Assembly (NCBI RefSeq): GCF_014697125.1 | Contig: NZ_JACJRG010000025.1 | Span: 1-64,000, forward strand | Source: Anabaena minutissima FACHB-250 | Lineage (GTDB): Bacteria > Cyanobacteriota > Cyanobacteriia > Cyanobacteriales > Nostocaceae | DNA length: 64,000 bases | Direction of reading: 5' to 3' | Notes under the pieces: model-generated | What the model was told of the DNA's origin: nothing | The model's database searches: none | What the model saw: only the letters and a program-made list of their open reading frames with translations | Program-made: the position numbers and the translations under genes | Shown here: piece after piece, positions 53,033 through 61,825 of the stretch | Numbering within the stretch: the first letter of the stretch is position 1 | Layout: every line of letters begins with the position of its first letter

Positions 53033-54253
53033 ATGAATCTTGACTTTCCTGATACCACTTTATCTGTAGCAGGAATCACCGAATATATCCAAGTCCTGTT
53101 AGAAGAAAATCCCATCCTGCGGCAAGTTTGGGTAATTGGTGAAGTATCGAGTGCAAATCAGCATCGGAGTGGGTTATTTTTCACCCTGCAAGACCCCGAT
53201 CGCACAGCCTCAATTAAGTGTGTGACATGGAATAGTCAAGTAACTAAATTGATGCAGCTACCTACTGTTGGGGAACAAATCATTATTTTAGGTAGTATTC
53301 GCTTATATCCCCAAAGAGGAGAGTATCAATTAACAGTATGGCAAGCTTTACCTGCTGGTGAAGGTTTGCAAGCACTGCGCTATCAACAGTTGCGTAATCG
53401 CTTGCTAGCTGAGGGTTTATTTGATGCTGCTAGAAAGCGATCGCTTCCTCTGCATCCTCAAACGATCGCTGTTGTCACATCCCCCACGGCGGCGGCGTGG
53501 GGAGACATTCAAAGAACCCTCAAGCAAAGATATCCAGGGTTACACGTTTTATTTTCACCCGCTACAGTCCAAGGTGAGCAAGCAGCAGACTCGATTGTTA
53601 AAGCTATTGAACGGGTAGAACGAGATGGACGCGCGGAGGTATTAATTTTATCGCGGGGCGGCGGTGCAGTGGAGGAATTGGCTTGTTTTAATGATGAACG
53701 AGTAGTTAGGGCGGTGGCTGAGTGTTCTATACCAGTAATTACGGGGATTGGTCATCAACGGGATGAGTCGTTAACAGATTTGGTGGCGGATGTGTGTGTA
53801 CATACACCCACGGCGGCGGCGGAAACTGTTGTTCCTTCCCTGGCACAGTTGTATACTCAGCATCGTCAGCGATTTGATGCTTTATATGATGCGTTGTTGG
53901 CTTCTCAGAGTCAAGCAGCCTATAAACTGCAAACCTTGCGCCATCGGTTGCGAAATCTGCGTTTAGATAGACAAGTACAGCAAGAAGTCCAAAAACTGAC
54001 TTGGGAACGTCAACGATTGCTGCAACTCACTAAAGGGCGATCGCAACACGCCAAGCAGCATTTAGAATTATTACGACAAAAGTTAGCCACTCTCGACCCC
54101 AAAGCAGTGTTACAGCGTGGTTATGCCGTAGTCAGACAAGAAAATGGTGCGATCGCGCGTGCTGCTAGTGAACTAACTATAGGACAAGATTTATTGCTGC
54201 AATTGGCACAAGGTAAAGTGAAAGTGAAGGTGCTGGAAGTAGATAATGAATAA
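53033..54253 (+). CDS. xseA: Exodeoxyribonuclease VII large subunit
   Basis: 406 residues. An N-terminal OB fold (VWVIGEVSSANQHRSGLFFT) is followed by the catalytic domain (IAVVTSPTAAAWGDIQRTL, LILSRGGGAVEELACFNDE, ITGIGHQRDESLTDLVADVC, HTPTAAAETVVPS) and a coiled-coil C-terminal region with the terminal LQRGYAVVRQ segment. With XseB it degrades single-stranded DNA to oligonucleotides. xseB follows 112 bases downstream on the same strand. Confidence 0.95.
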   Translation: MNLDFPDTTLSVAGITEYIQVLLEENPILRQVWVIGEVSSANQHRSGLFFTLQDPDRTASIKCVTWNSQVTKLMQLPTVGEQIIILGSIRLYPQRGEYQLTVWQALPAGEGLQALRYQQLRNRLLAEGLFDAARKRSLPLHPQTIAVVTSPTAAAWGDIQRTLKQRYPGLHVLFSPATVQGEQAADSIVKAIERVERDGRAEVLILSRGGGAVEELACFNDERVVRAVAECSIPVITGIGHQRDESLTDLVADVCVHTPTAAAETVVPSLAQLYTQHRQRFDALYDALLASQSQAAYKLQTLRHRLRNLRLDRQVQQEVQKLTWERQRLLQLTKGRSQHAKQHLELLRQKLATLDPKAVLQRGYAVVRQENGAIARAASELTIGQDLLLQLAQGKVKVKVLEVDNE

Positions 54254-54365
54254 ATGGGTATGGGGCATTGTAGTAGAGTTGCATAGCTGAATTGTTGGGG
54301 TTTATTTGTGGTTTAATGTGAGAGAAAATTGATCAATTCACTGGTTAAAAATAAAGAAAGAATCA

Positions 54366-54602
54366 ATGGTTAAACGGAAATCATCTTCTAATTCTGATGC
54401 TTTACCAGATTGGAATTATGAGGAAAAAGTAGCAGAAATAGAAAAAATTATCGCTCGGATTGAATCAGGTAATTTAGAGTTAGAAGCTGTATTTGATCAG
54501 TTTGCCAATGCAGTTGAATACTTGCAGCAATGCGAAACTTTTTTACAGCAGCGACAAAAGCAGGTTGATTTATTAATTGAAACTTTAAGTGATAGTCAAT
54601 AA
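54366..54602 (+). CDS. xseB: Exodeoxyribonuclease VII small subunit
   Basis: 78 residues of the family: WNYEEKVAEIEKIIARIESG, NLELEAVFDQFANAVEYLQQ, a C-terminal helix with EALSDS-like ending. The small subunits wrap around the long coiled coil of XseA. Normal length, start ATG 54366, downstream of xseA. Confidence 0.93.
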   Translation: MVKRKSSSNSDALPDWNYEEKVAEIEKIIARIESGNLELEAVFDQFANAVEYLQQCETFLQQRQKQVDLLIETLSDSQ

Positions 54603-55069
54603 TTAAGCGGGAATAGGCAACAGGGAAGTCCCCATAATTAAAATCAGGGGATGATAGGTGTCGGCATACTGGGGTTTCGATTTTCTCCTTGTTGCTCATT
54701 CCCCGCTCAAATAATTATCTTGGCCGCGAATATGGGAATAAATTTCGCCTCAAGTACAGCACACTTATCGATGTAATTGATTAATACGTTTTGTTACTAA
54801 GATGCGAGCGCAATATTGGTTGCGCGTAAATTCTGTTTACTGCATTGTTATAGGAGCAATTTTTTTGGGAAAGCTAGGCTTAATCATCTGCTAACTTTCT
54901 CCGCTTTTAGGCACTATTACGTATAGCTTGCTACTCCTAAGAGGTATGTTTGCGATAGTCAGAAAATATTTGCCTTGGGCAACGTAATCACAAGGGTAGT
55001 GCATGAAATTAATCATTTGGTTGGTTTAAATGCCAAAAATTTGTGATCAATTTTTAAATGAGGTGTTTC
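54603..55069. other. Intergenic region with long imperfect inverted repeat
   Basis: 467 bases without a supported gene. Its left 120 bases are bounded by imperfect inverted arms (AATTAAGCGGGAATAGGCAA at 54601-54620, complemented by TTGCTCATTCCCCGCTCAAA at about 54694-54713). They could form a large hairpin at the end of the xseB transcript or be a small dead mobile element. The right part must hold the promoter of the kinase cluster. Confidence 0.5.
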
Positions 55070-57082
55070 ATGTCCGCAGTTAACCTCAAAAAAATTTTTA
55101 ATAAAAAAGAGTTACCTTCTCTCCTGCACGAGTTAGTCTACCAACTCAATATGGCGATCGATGTTGAATTGGTAGACGGTACTAACCTCCTGAGCATTGG
55201 AGAGCAAACTGTAAAAAAGCGATATCCAATTGAGGTGTCAGGAGAAATCATTGGTTGGGTAATTGGAGAGGAACAAGTAAACTTAGTGGCAATGTTGCTC
55301 TCATTTATAGCAAAACAGGAAGCAGACAAGAAAGAGCTTGCGAAAGAATTGCTGGAGCGATATCAGGAAATTGATTTATTTGAGGATATCTCAACTCAAC
55401 TGACAACAAGTTTGGATAAACGTCAGATTGCCGAACTGGTACTTCAGGAAATGAGTCAATTAATTGAATCTTCGGCGGGAATGATCCTGCTGCTGAATCC
55501 AGATGCAACTGCATTTGAAATCATCGGCGAATATGGACTCTTTTTTGATCAAAGTCAGCCGCAACCAGGGGAGGGAATTATTGGCAACATTGTACAATCC
55601 GGGCGAGCAGAACTGATCAATAATGTGCAGGCCGATTCGCGATCGCAAGGACAAGAAAAAGTGAGTGCGTTGATTTGCGTACCCTTGCGAGCTAAAGAAA
55701 GAGTCACAGGAGCGATCGCCATTGGTACAACCAAAACCGACTCGTACAAAGCTGAACATCTCAAAATTGTGAGTATTTTTACTTCACAAACTGCGATTGC
55801 CATTGAAAAGGCTTTGCTATACGAGCAAAGTACCCAAGCTACCGCCCAAGCTAAAGCCCAAACAGAAAAACTTCAGCAGGCTCTCCACGATTTACAACTA
55901 GCGCAAACCCAGCTCATTCAAAGCGAGAAAATGTCAAGTTTAGGGCAACTTATCGCCGGAGTTGCCCACGAAATCAATAACCCGGTTAACTTTATCTGCG
56001 GCAATTTGAAGTATGTTGCCGAATACGCCCAAGACTTGTTACACCTGCTGCAATACTATCAACAGTTTTCACCTGTAGTTACCACAGAACTGCAATCAGA
56101 GCTAGACAATATCGATGTGGAATTTATCATGGAGGATCTTCCTAAACTGCTGGATTCCATGAAACTGGGGACAGATCGGATTGTGGAAATAGTCAAATCC
56201 CTGAAAAACTTTTCCCGCCATGACGAAGCCCAAATGAAAACTGTCAACATCTACAGTGGTATCGACGGAACGCTGATGATTCTGCGCCATCGTCTCAAAG
56301 CCTCTACCAACCGTCCAGCAATTGAAATTATTAAAGACTACACTGAACTTCCCCTAGTTGAATGCTACCCCGGAAAGTTAAATCAGGTGTTTATGAACAT
56401 CCTGGCAAATGCTGTTGATGCTTTGGAAGAGGCAATGGGAAATGGGGTAATACCTAACCCTACTCCCCAAATTACGATTCGTACCCAAACCATAGACGAC
56501 CAGTGGGTTGTGATTCGGATCGCCGACAATGGCCCTGGCATGAATGAGGAGGTAATTCACCGGATTTATGATCCCTTTTTCACCACAAAAGAAATTGGCA
56601 AAGGAACTGGGTTGGGTATGGCAATCAGCTACCAAATTGTTGTAGAAGGACACCGGGGAACTCTCAAGTGTCGTTCACAACCAGGCCAAGGCACAGAATT
56701 TTGGATTCAGATTCCCGTCAACTATATCGCTCAGGAGGGCGTTGTAGAGCAGAGTAGCATCAGTTCTGTTAGCAAAACTGCAATCACCGACCGTGGGGCG
56801 CAGCCCATCGCAACTGATGTCGATGCCGAGGGTTTTATCCCATCGAAAGCTCCAATACTCAAACCAGCTGAACTACTGATTCGCCATACTCAACTGATTC
56901 GGCGACTTTCACAGCAGAGTCCAAGTGTGGACGCGGCATCCCCTGAGCAAATTTACCAAATGTTCCAACGTCACCCAATTTCTTTAAAGCTTTATGCCAC
57001 CTTATTGTCCTGGTTCTACTGTCCTAGTATTACCCCATATGGAGAACAACGAGAAAAAACCAACCTATCTCAAAAACAATAA
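55070..57082 (+). CDS. GAF-domain sensor histidine kinase
   Basis: About 670 residues. After an N-terminal region (1-105), a GAF domain (about 120-255) begins LTTSLDKRQIAELVLQEMSQ and includes GEGIIGNIVQSGRAELINN. A coiled coil leads to the H box SLGQLIAGVAHEINNPVNFI (His about 297). The ATPase domain has N box MNILANAVDALEEA, RIADNGPGM and GKGTGLGMAISYQ. The last 120 residues are a tail with RRLSQQSPSVD. AGGTG precedes ATG 55070. It is first of three signalling genes on the same strand; the signal is unknown. The first GAF cysteine for bilin binding is not apparent. Confidence 0.9.
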   Translation: MSAVNLKKIFNKKELPSLLHELVYQLNMAIDVELVDGTNLLSIGEQTVKKRYPIEVSGEIIGWVIGEEQVNLVAMLLSFIAKQEADKKELAKELLERYQEIDLFEDISTQLTTSLDKRQIAELVLQEMSQLIESSAGMILLLNPDATAFEIIGEYGLFFDQSQPQPGEGIIGNIVQSGRAELINNVQADSRSQGQEKVSALICVPLRAKERVTGAIAIGTTKTDSYKAEHLKIVSIFTSQTAIAIEKALLYEQSTQATAQAKAQTEKLQQALHDLQLAQTQLIQSEKMSSLGQLIAGVAHEINNPVNFICGNLKYVAEYAQDLLHLLQYYQQFSPVVTTELQSELDNIDVEFIMEDLPKLLDSMKLGTDRIVEIVKSLKNFSRHDEAQMKTVNIYSGIDGTLMILRHRLKASTNRPAIEIIKDYTELPLVECYPGKLNQVFMNILANAVDALEEAMGNGVIPNPTPQITIRTQTIDDQWVVIRIADNGPGMNEEVIHRIYDPFFTTKEIGKGTGLGMAISYQIVVEGHRGTLKCRSQPGQGTEFWIQIPVNYIAQEGVVEQSSISSVSKTAITDRGAQPIATDVDAEGFIPSKAPILKPAELLIRHTQLIRRLSQQSPSVDAASPEQIYQMFQRHPISLKLYATLLSWFYCPSITPYGEQREKTNLSQKQ

Positions 57083-57172
57083 CGTAGCCTCAAACCCTTT
57101 TTATTTTGAATTTTGAATTTTGAATTGATTCATTCCTAGCTCCTAGCAACATCCACCCAGGAAATCTCAAAT

Positions 57173-60100
57173 ATGCCTAGCCGACTTGAAGAATATAGCC
57201 GTCACCTTTTAGAACAATGTCCCATTGGTCTTGTGCTTTACCGCCTTGATGGAACGCTGATTGACATTAACCCCGCCTATGCTGCCATTTTGGGGCGAAC
57301 TGTCCCGGAAACTCTCCACCTCAACCACTGGCAAATCACTGCCGAGAACTATATTGCTGCCGAGCGAGCCGCGCTGGAAAACCCAGAACAAACTAGTACA
57401 GGTCAGCCGTATGAAAAGGAGTACATCCACAAAAATGGGCATTTAGTTCCAGTCAGGGTCTGGGGACGGATGATTGAGCAAGATGGCGAGCAGCTAATTT
57501 GGTCGAGTGTGGAGGACATCAGCGACTTGAGAAAAGCCCAACAAGAACGCCAAAAAACCGAAAAAATCTTGAAACAGAATGAAGCAAGATACCGTTCTCT
57601 GCTCAAAACTAACACGCAGATTATTTGGGTTAGTTCACCAGAAGGAATTTGCTTTGAACTGAAAGACTGGATCGCCTACACAGGTCAAAGCCTAGCTGAA
57701 GCCGAGAATGGCGGTTGGATTAATGCCGTTCATCCCGACGATCGCGACTATACAGGAGAAGCCTGGAGTAATGCCGTAGCCAACCTCAGCTCCTATCAAA
57801 TTGAATACCGCATTCGGGGCAAGGATGGCAACTATCGCTACTTTTGGGTTTGGGGTGCGCCTGTGATTGAAGATGACGGTAGTGTGCGGGAGTGGATTGG
57901 CACTTGTACAGATATTCACGATCGCAAATTGGCAGAAGCTGAAAATCAACGTCTTCAGGAACGATACAGCTCTTTAGTGACTGCCTCCTCCCAGATTGTT
58001 TGGGGAGCAACGTCGGCAGGAATGGCGATCAGCAGCGAAATGTTGACTTGGATGGCTTATACAGGTCAGACTGAGGCCGAAACTGAGGGTTGGGGCTGGA
58101 TTGAGGCAGTCCACCCCGATGATCGCGATCGCTCCGCCAAAGTTTGGCGTGCAGCAGTGGCAAGCCGATGTATCTATCAAACCGAGTATCGGTTGCGTAG
58201 TCGGGACGGTCACTATCGACACTTCTCGGTTTGTGGCGCACCTGTTCTAGAAGCCAATGGTAGTGTCCGGGAATGGATTGTTACTTGTGCCGACATTCAT
58301 GAACGCAAGCTAACAGAAGCGGAAAATCAACGTTTATTAGATATGTTAAATCATTCCAGTGATGCCATTATTGTGCGTGACATGAATGACAAGATTGCTT
58401 ACTGGAATCAAGGCGCAGAAAGTCTCTACAATTTAACCCGTGAACAAGTAAAAGACCAATCTATTTGCACTTTTATTACCAAAACCTTTCCCAAACCCAA
58501 AGCAGAAATCTTTGCAGATTTATTAGAGCAAGGTAATTGGGAAGGAGAAGTGCAACACCTCACCTGCAACGGCAAAATGATCATGGTTCAGAGTCGTTGG
58601 ACATTACAACGAGACTTCTCTGGAATGCCCTGCGCCATACTAGAAATCAATACTGATATTACTGCCCGTAAACAAGCAGAAATCGCTCTCCGGCAGCTAA
58701 ACCAAGAACTAGAAGCCAGGGTTGCCGAACGGACAGCAACACTGCAAGATACCCTCGCAGAAGCCCAAGGGTTAAATGCCATCTTAGATAACTTAGCAGA
58801 TGGTTTGTTGGTAGTAGACACCACCGGACAAATTACCCACTTTAATCCTGCATTTTTAAGTATGCACGGATTGACAGCCGCCGCACTCAAGGGACATTAC
58901 CAAGAACTGCCGATCGCCGGTTTACCGAACCTGATTGAACAAACTCAGTCCCATCCCCAAGAGGTATTTGCTGCTGAAATTGCACTGACTAAGGAACGTA
59001 TTGGTCAGGCAGTAGCCACTGCCATCTTTAAGCGGACATTAGCTAACGAACCTGCTACTTGTTTTGGTTCAGCACTGCTAATTCGGGATATAACAGCAGA
59101 GAAGGAAATCGACAAGATGAAAACCGATTTCATCTCCACAGTTTCCCACGAGCTACGGACACCACTAACTTCTGTGCTTGGTTTTGCCTCCATCATTAAA
59201 GACAAGTTAGAAACCGATGTGTTCCCCATACTTCCTACTGAAGACCGCAAACTTCAGAAAACAATCAAGCGGGTGGGTGACAATCTCAACATTATTGTCT
59301 CGGAAGCAGAACGGCTGACATCTTTAATTAACGATGTTTTAGATATAGCCAAGATGGAAGCTGGTAAGGTGGAATGGCAAATGCAGCCCATCGATCCGGG
59401 TGAGTTATTAGATTGGGCAACTACTTCTACATGGGCATTATTTGAAAGCAATGGCTTGCATTTAATTAATGACATTGAAGATGGTCTACCTCAAATAGTG
59501 GGCGATCGCAACCGTCTGTTGCAAGTCTTGATTAACCTGATTTCCAATGCTGTTAAATTTACTCAATCTGGTTCTGTTACCTGTCGTGTCAAACAAGAAA
59601 ACGAGGGTGTGTGCATCAGCGTCATCGATACAGGTATTGGCATTGCACCCGAAGACCAGCCGAAAGTATTCGAGAAATTCCGCCAAGTTGGTGATACCCT
59701 CACCGACAAACCCAAAGGTACAGGGTTAGGACTGCCCATTTGCAAACAAATTATCGATCATCACGGCGGTAGAATTTGGATGGAAAGTAAAGCTGGTCAA
59801 GGTAGCACGTTTTCATTCATTATTCCAACTTACAAAAGTGAGAATACAGCCAGTGCCAATCTAAATCTAGATGCGCTTGTGAAACAACTCAAAGAACACG
59901 TCATCAAGAAGAATGCTGTACTAAACGAAAACCGCAAAACTATTTTGGTTGTTGATGATGATGCCAACATTCGGGAACTGCTACGTCAACAATTAGAAAA
60001 CGAAGGCTACAATGTTCGGGAAGCTAAAGACGGAGTTGATGCAATTCAACAGATCAAAATAGCCCGTCCCGATTTGATTCTTTTAGATGTGATGATGCCT

Positions 60101-60544
60101 CAAATTAATGGTTTTGATGTGGCAGCAGTCCTCAAAAATGATCCCCAGACAGCCGATATTCCGATTATTATCCTATCAATTATTGAAAATAAGGAAAGGG
60201 GCTATCACATTGGCATTGATCGCTATCTCACAAAACCTATCAACTCACAGCACCTTCTGAGCGAAATTGACTTACTACTTTCCCAAGGAACTTCTAGTAA
60301 AAAAGTATTAGTTGTTGATAAAAACGCGTCAACATTAAAAACTATATCTGATGTCTTGCAAACTCAGGGATATAACGTGATTGAAGCCTCCAATCCTCAA
60401 GAATGTATCCATAAAGCCCTCTCCGCTAAACCAGACATGATCATCCTCGATTCCATCTTCTCCGAAGAAACTGAATTAGTAAAAACCCTACGGTTTGAAA
60501 AAGAGTTGGAGAATGTCTTCTTTATCATGCTGTCAGATCGTTAA
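57173..60544 (+). CDS. Hybrid histidine kinase, multi-PAS, with two receiver domains
   Basis: 1123 residues: PAS domains at about 8-125, 137-250, 260-375, 388-500 and 530-650 (several with PAC ends such as REWIGTCTDIHDRKLAEAEN), H box DFISTVSHELRTPLTSVLGF (about 655-674), ATPase motifs ISNAVKFTQSG, VIDTGIGI and GTGLGLPICKQI. Receiver 1 (about 921-1040) has VVDDDAN, D in ILLDVMMPQ and K in YLTKPI. Receiver 2 (about 1042-1123) keeps ILDS but stops at MLSDR, before the conserved Lys. No membrane span, so probably a cytosolic sensor of redox or small molecules. A single-domain receiver gene follows. Confidence 0.9.
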   Translation: MPSRLEEYSRHLLEQCPIGLVLYRLDGTLIDINPAYAAILGRTVPETLHLNHWQITAENYIAAERAALENPEQTSTGQPYEKEYIHKNGHLVPVRVWGRMIEQDGEQLIWSSVEDISDLRKAQQERQKTEKILKQNEARYRSLLKTNTQIIWVSSPEGICFELKDWIAYTGQSLAEAENGGWINAVHPDDRDYTGEAWSNAVANLSSYQIEYRIRGKDGNYRYFWVWGAPVIEDDGSVREWIGTCTDIHDRKLAEAENQRLQERYSSLVTASSQIVWGATSAGMAISSEMLTWMAYTGQTEAETEGWGWIEAVHPDDRDRSAKVWRAAVASRCIYQTEYRLRSRDGHYRHFSVCGAPVLEANGSVREWIVTCADIHERKLTEAENQRLLDMLNHSSDAIIVRDMNDKIAYWNQGAESLYNLTREQVKDQSICTFITKTFPKPKAEIFADLLEQGNWEGEVQHLTCNGKMIMVQSRWTLQRDFSGMPCAILEINTDITARKQAEIALRQLNQELEARVAERTATLQDTLAEAQGLNAILDNLADGLLVVDTTGQITHFNPAFLSMHGLTAAALKGHYQELPIAGLPNLIEQTQSHPQEVFAAEIALTKERIGQAVATAIFKRTLANEPATCFGSALLIRDITAEKEIDKMKTDFISTVSHELRTPLTSVLGFASIIKDKLETDVFPILPTEDRKLQKTIKRVGDNLNIIVSEAERLTSLINDVLDIAKMEAGKVEWQMQPIDPGELLDWATTSTWALFESNGLHLINDIEDGLPQIVGDRNRLLQVLINLISNAVKFTQSGSVTCRVKQENEGVCISVIDTGIGIAPEDQPKVFEKFRQVGDTLTDKPKGTGLGLPICKQIIDHHGGRIWMESKAGQGSTFSFIIPTYKSENTASANLNLDALVKQLKEHVIKKNAVLNENRKTILVVDDDANIRELLRQQLENEGYNVREAKDGVDAIQQIKIARPDLILLDVMMPQINGFDVAAVLKNDPQTADIPIIILSIIENKERGYHIGIDRYLTKPINSQHLLSEIDLLLSQGTSSKKVLVVDKNASTLKTISDVLQTQGYNVIEASNPQECIHKALSAKPDMIILDSIFSEETELVKTLRFEKELENVFFIMLSDR

Positions 60545-60602
60545 TTTGAAGAGTGATGAGTGATGAGTAATGAGTAATGAGTAATGAGTAATGAGTAATG
60601 AG
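60545..60602. repeat. Heptanucleotide tandem repeat (GAGTAAT)n
   Basis: About seven copies of a 7-bp unit (GAGTGAT then GAGTAAT) follow the hybrid kinase stop codon, a typical short tandemly repeated sequence. A weak hairpin (GCCC...GGGC, 60608-60629) with a TTTTATT tail comes next and may end some transcripts. Confidence 0.85.
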
Positions 60603-60724
60603 ATGAAAGACCGCCCACAAGAGGCAGGGCTTTTATTACCAAGTATCTAAGTACCTAGTAAATCTTAAACTCTCCTCTTCCCTAATTCCCAATCTAAAAT
60701 CTAAAATTCAAAATTTAAAATAGT

Positions 60725-61108
60725 ATGACTCAAAAAATTCTCATTGTTGATGATGAACCTAACATCGTAATTTTAATGGAACAAGCCTTAGAAGCATTAG
60801 AAGATGAAGGTGTTGAATTTTTTACAGCCCGAAATGGAGAAGAAGCACTGGAAACTATTAAAACTGAAAAACCAAATTTAGTTTTTCTGGATGTAATGAT
60901 GCCGAAAATGAGTGGTTTGGAAGTCTGCCAAATTGTAAAAAAAGACTTACAAATGGATGATGTCTACATTGTGATGTTGACGGCTAAGGGGCAAGAATTT
61001 GATAAACAAAAAGGCATGGATGTTGGTGCTGATCTCTATCTAACTAAACCATTTCGCCCGAAGGAAGTGCTGGAAAAGTCAATGCAGGTCTTGGGCTTTA
61101 CGGGTTGA
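60725..61108 (+). CDS. Single-domain response regulator (CheY-like)
   Basis: 127 residues, receiver only: acidic DD (9-10), phospho-acceptor D56 in LVFLDVMMP, Thr in MLTAKG, Lys108 in LYLTKPF. No output domain, so it likely acts by protein binding or as a phosphorelay intermediate between the hybrid kinase and a partner encoded elsewhere. It follows the two kinases on the same strand with a 180-bp gap containing repeats. Confidence 0.9.
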   Translation: MTQKILIVDDEPNIVILMEQALEALEDEGVEFFTARNGEEALETIKTEKPNLVFLDVMMPKMSGLEVCQIVKKDLQMDDVYIVMLTAKGQEFDKQKGMDVGADLYLTKPFRPKEVLEKSMQVLGFTG

Positions 61109-61116
61109 CAAAGAAG

Positions 61117-61329
61117 CTACAAAGCATACTGGATAAGAGACATAGCACGTAAACTCTTGTGAAAATAGGGTAGTTTATTGGGCTTTAAACGCATTAAATC
61201 ATGAGCTAAATTAGCCCAAAACTCCATCGCAACCACCCATAATTGGCCGTACAAACCAATCCAAAATGCGCTATGTCGGCGATGTGGTCGGTGTAATTCT
61301 TTCAGACGACCAACATAATTTTTGCAATC
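61117..61329 (-). pseudogene. C-terminal remnant of an unidentified gene
   Basis: An open stretch of about 70 codons without any start, bounded by TGA at 61330-61332 and ending at TAG 61117-61119. It encodes a basic, aromatic-rich peptide (KELHRPHRRHSAFWIGLYGQ, MEFWANLAHDLMRLKPNK, KSLRAMSLIQYAL). It looks like the end of a real protein, not random coding. The family is not recognised; a transposase tail is possible. The 63-bp repeat array begins exactly where it breaks off. Confidence 0.4.
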
Positions 61330-61342
61330 TCATTTGACATAG

Positions 61343-61760
61343 AGCGATCGCCATCAGCACTCGAAACTTCAATCACCGAACTCGAACAACGCTGTTAATC
61401 TCTTGAACGATCGCCATTAGCACTGGAAACTTCAACCACCGAACTCGAACAACGCTGTTAATCTCTTGAACGATCGCCATCAGCACTTGAAACCTCAACC
61501 ACCGAACTCCGACAACGCAGTTAATCTCTTGAGCGATCGCCATCAGCACTCAAAACTTCAACCGCCGAACTCGAACAATGCAGTTAATCTCTTGAGCGAT
61601 CGCCTGCCACCATACAATTATCATGATTTGAGTGAGAAGCGATCGCCATAAAACCCGAACATTTAAGTTGAGAACAAGAATTGTCAAGGTTGAAACGAGA
61701 ACGATGGTATTTATTTTTTGAGCGATCGCCTTCCACCCTACATTTATCATGGGTTAGGTA
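61343..61760. repeat. 63-bp tandem repeat array containing HIP1-like octamers
   Basis: CGATCGCC recurs at 61345, 61408, 61471, 61534 and 61597, exactly 63 bases apart; the intervening text (AGCACT..AAACTTCAACCACC, GAACTCGAACAACGC, TTAATCTCTTGA) is repeated with substitutions. Diverged pieces continue to about 61760. 63 is a multiple of three, so frames stay open (a 21-residue repeat), but I see no evidence of translation. Confidence 0.9.
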
Positions 61761-61825
61761 GGGAGCGATGTTTGCGGCGGGCTACACCAACGAATATTTG
61801 CAGCAAATCCCATCTCTCCTACTCC

